DNA of 6,404 nt, taken from the NCBI GenBank assembly GCA_023413275.1, contig JAEZPX010000038.1, positions 1 through 6,404 on the forward strand. The letters run 5' to 3'. The notes under the pieces were generated by a model. The model searched no databases. It saw only the letters and a list, made by a program, of their open reading frames with translations, and had not been told where the DNA came from. Positions within the stretch are counted from its first letter, which is position 1; every line of letters begins with the position of its first letter. Shown here one piece after another: positions 6,381 through 6,404 of this stretch. The DNA comes from Bacillota bacterium. GTDB taxonomy: Bacteria; Bacillota; Clostridia; Lachnospirales; Anaerotignaceae. The position numbers and the translations under genes are program-made.

Positions 6381-6404
6381 ATGAAATTTAGAATGACTAT
6401 AATG
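6381..6404 (+). CDS. Start of a third operon gene, product unknown (cut by window edge)
   Basis: An ATG at 6381 opens 8 codons (MKFRMTIM) before the window ends. It is preceded by AGGAGG (6368-6373) with 7 nt spacing, a strong ribosome binding site. It starts 30 bp after the RND stop, with no terminator hairpin between, so it probably belongs to the same operon. The positively charged, then hydrophobic beginning could be a signal peptide or membrane protein, for example a TolC-like or further pump component, but eight residues cannot settle this. Confidence 0.7.

Overview
The window looks like chromosomal DNA of a low-to-mid GC Firmicute, most likely a clostridial (Lachnospiraceae/Eubacteriales-like) bacterium. 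This is inferred from AT-rich intergenic DNA, strong GGAGG-type ribosome binding sites, use of TTG starts, and protein sequences that read like Gram-positive homologues. No species can be named from the sequence alone.

Layout: positions 1-1247 (minus strand) hold a two-component system. The response regulator gene (1247 to 573) comes first. It overlaps by 4 bp a sensor histidine kinase gene (576 to beyond the left edge), of which only the N-terminal 192 codons are present. Positions 1248-1988 are a 741-bp divergent intergenic region with no recognisable gene. Its right-hand part contains two sets of 11-bp direct repeats and a possible promoter. Positions 1989-6350 (plus strand) encode an RND-type efflux system: a lipoprotein-like membrane fusion/adaptor protein, then a full-length 12-TM RND transporter. 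A third plus-strand gene with a strong ribosome binding site starts at 6381 and is cut by the right edge after 8 codons.

How it fits together (inference): the kinase has a very short extracytoplasmic loop, so it probably senses something at or in the membrane. It would phosphorylate the OmpR/PhoB-type regulator, which could bind the 11-bp-spaced repeats upstream of the divergent operon and control the pump. The adaptor and RND transporter are assumed to export an amphiphilic or envelope-active compound; the substrate cannot be read from sequence. The points most worth a second look are the phased repeats upstream of the pump operon, the TTG starts, the non-canonical proton-relay residues in the RND protein, and how an RND/adaptor pair works in a probably monoderm cell. 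The protein families themselves are known; I see no clearly new system.
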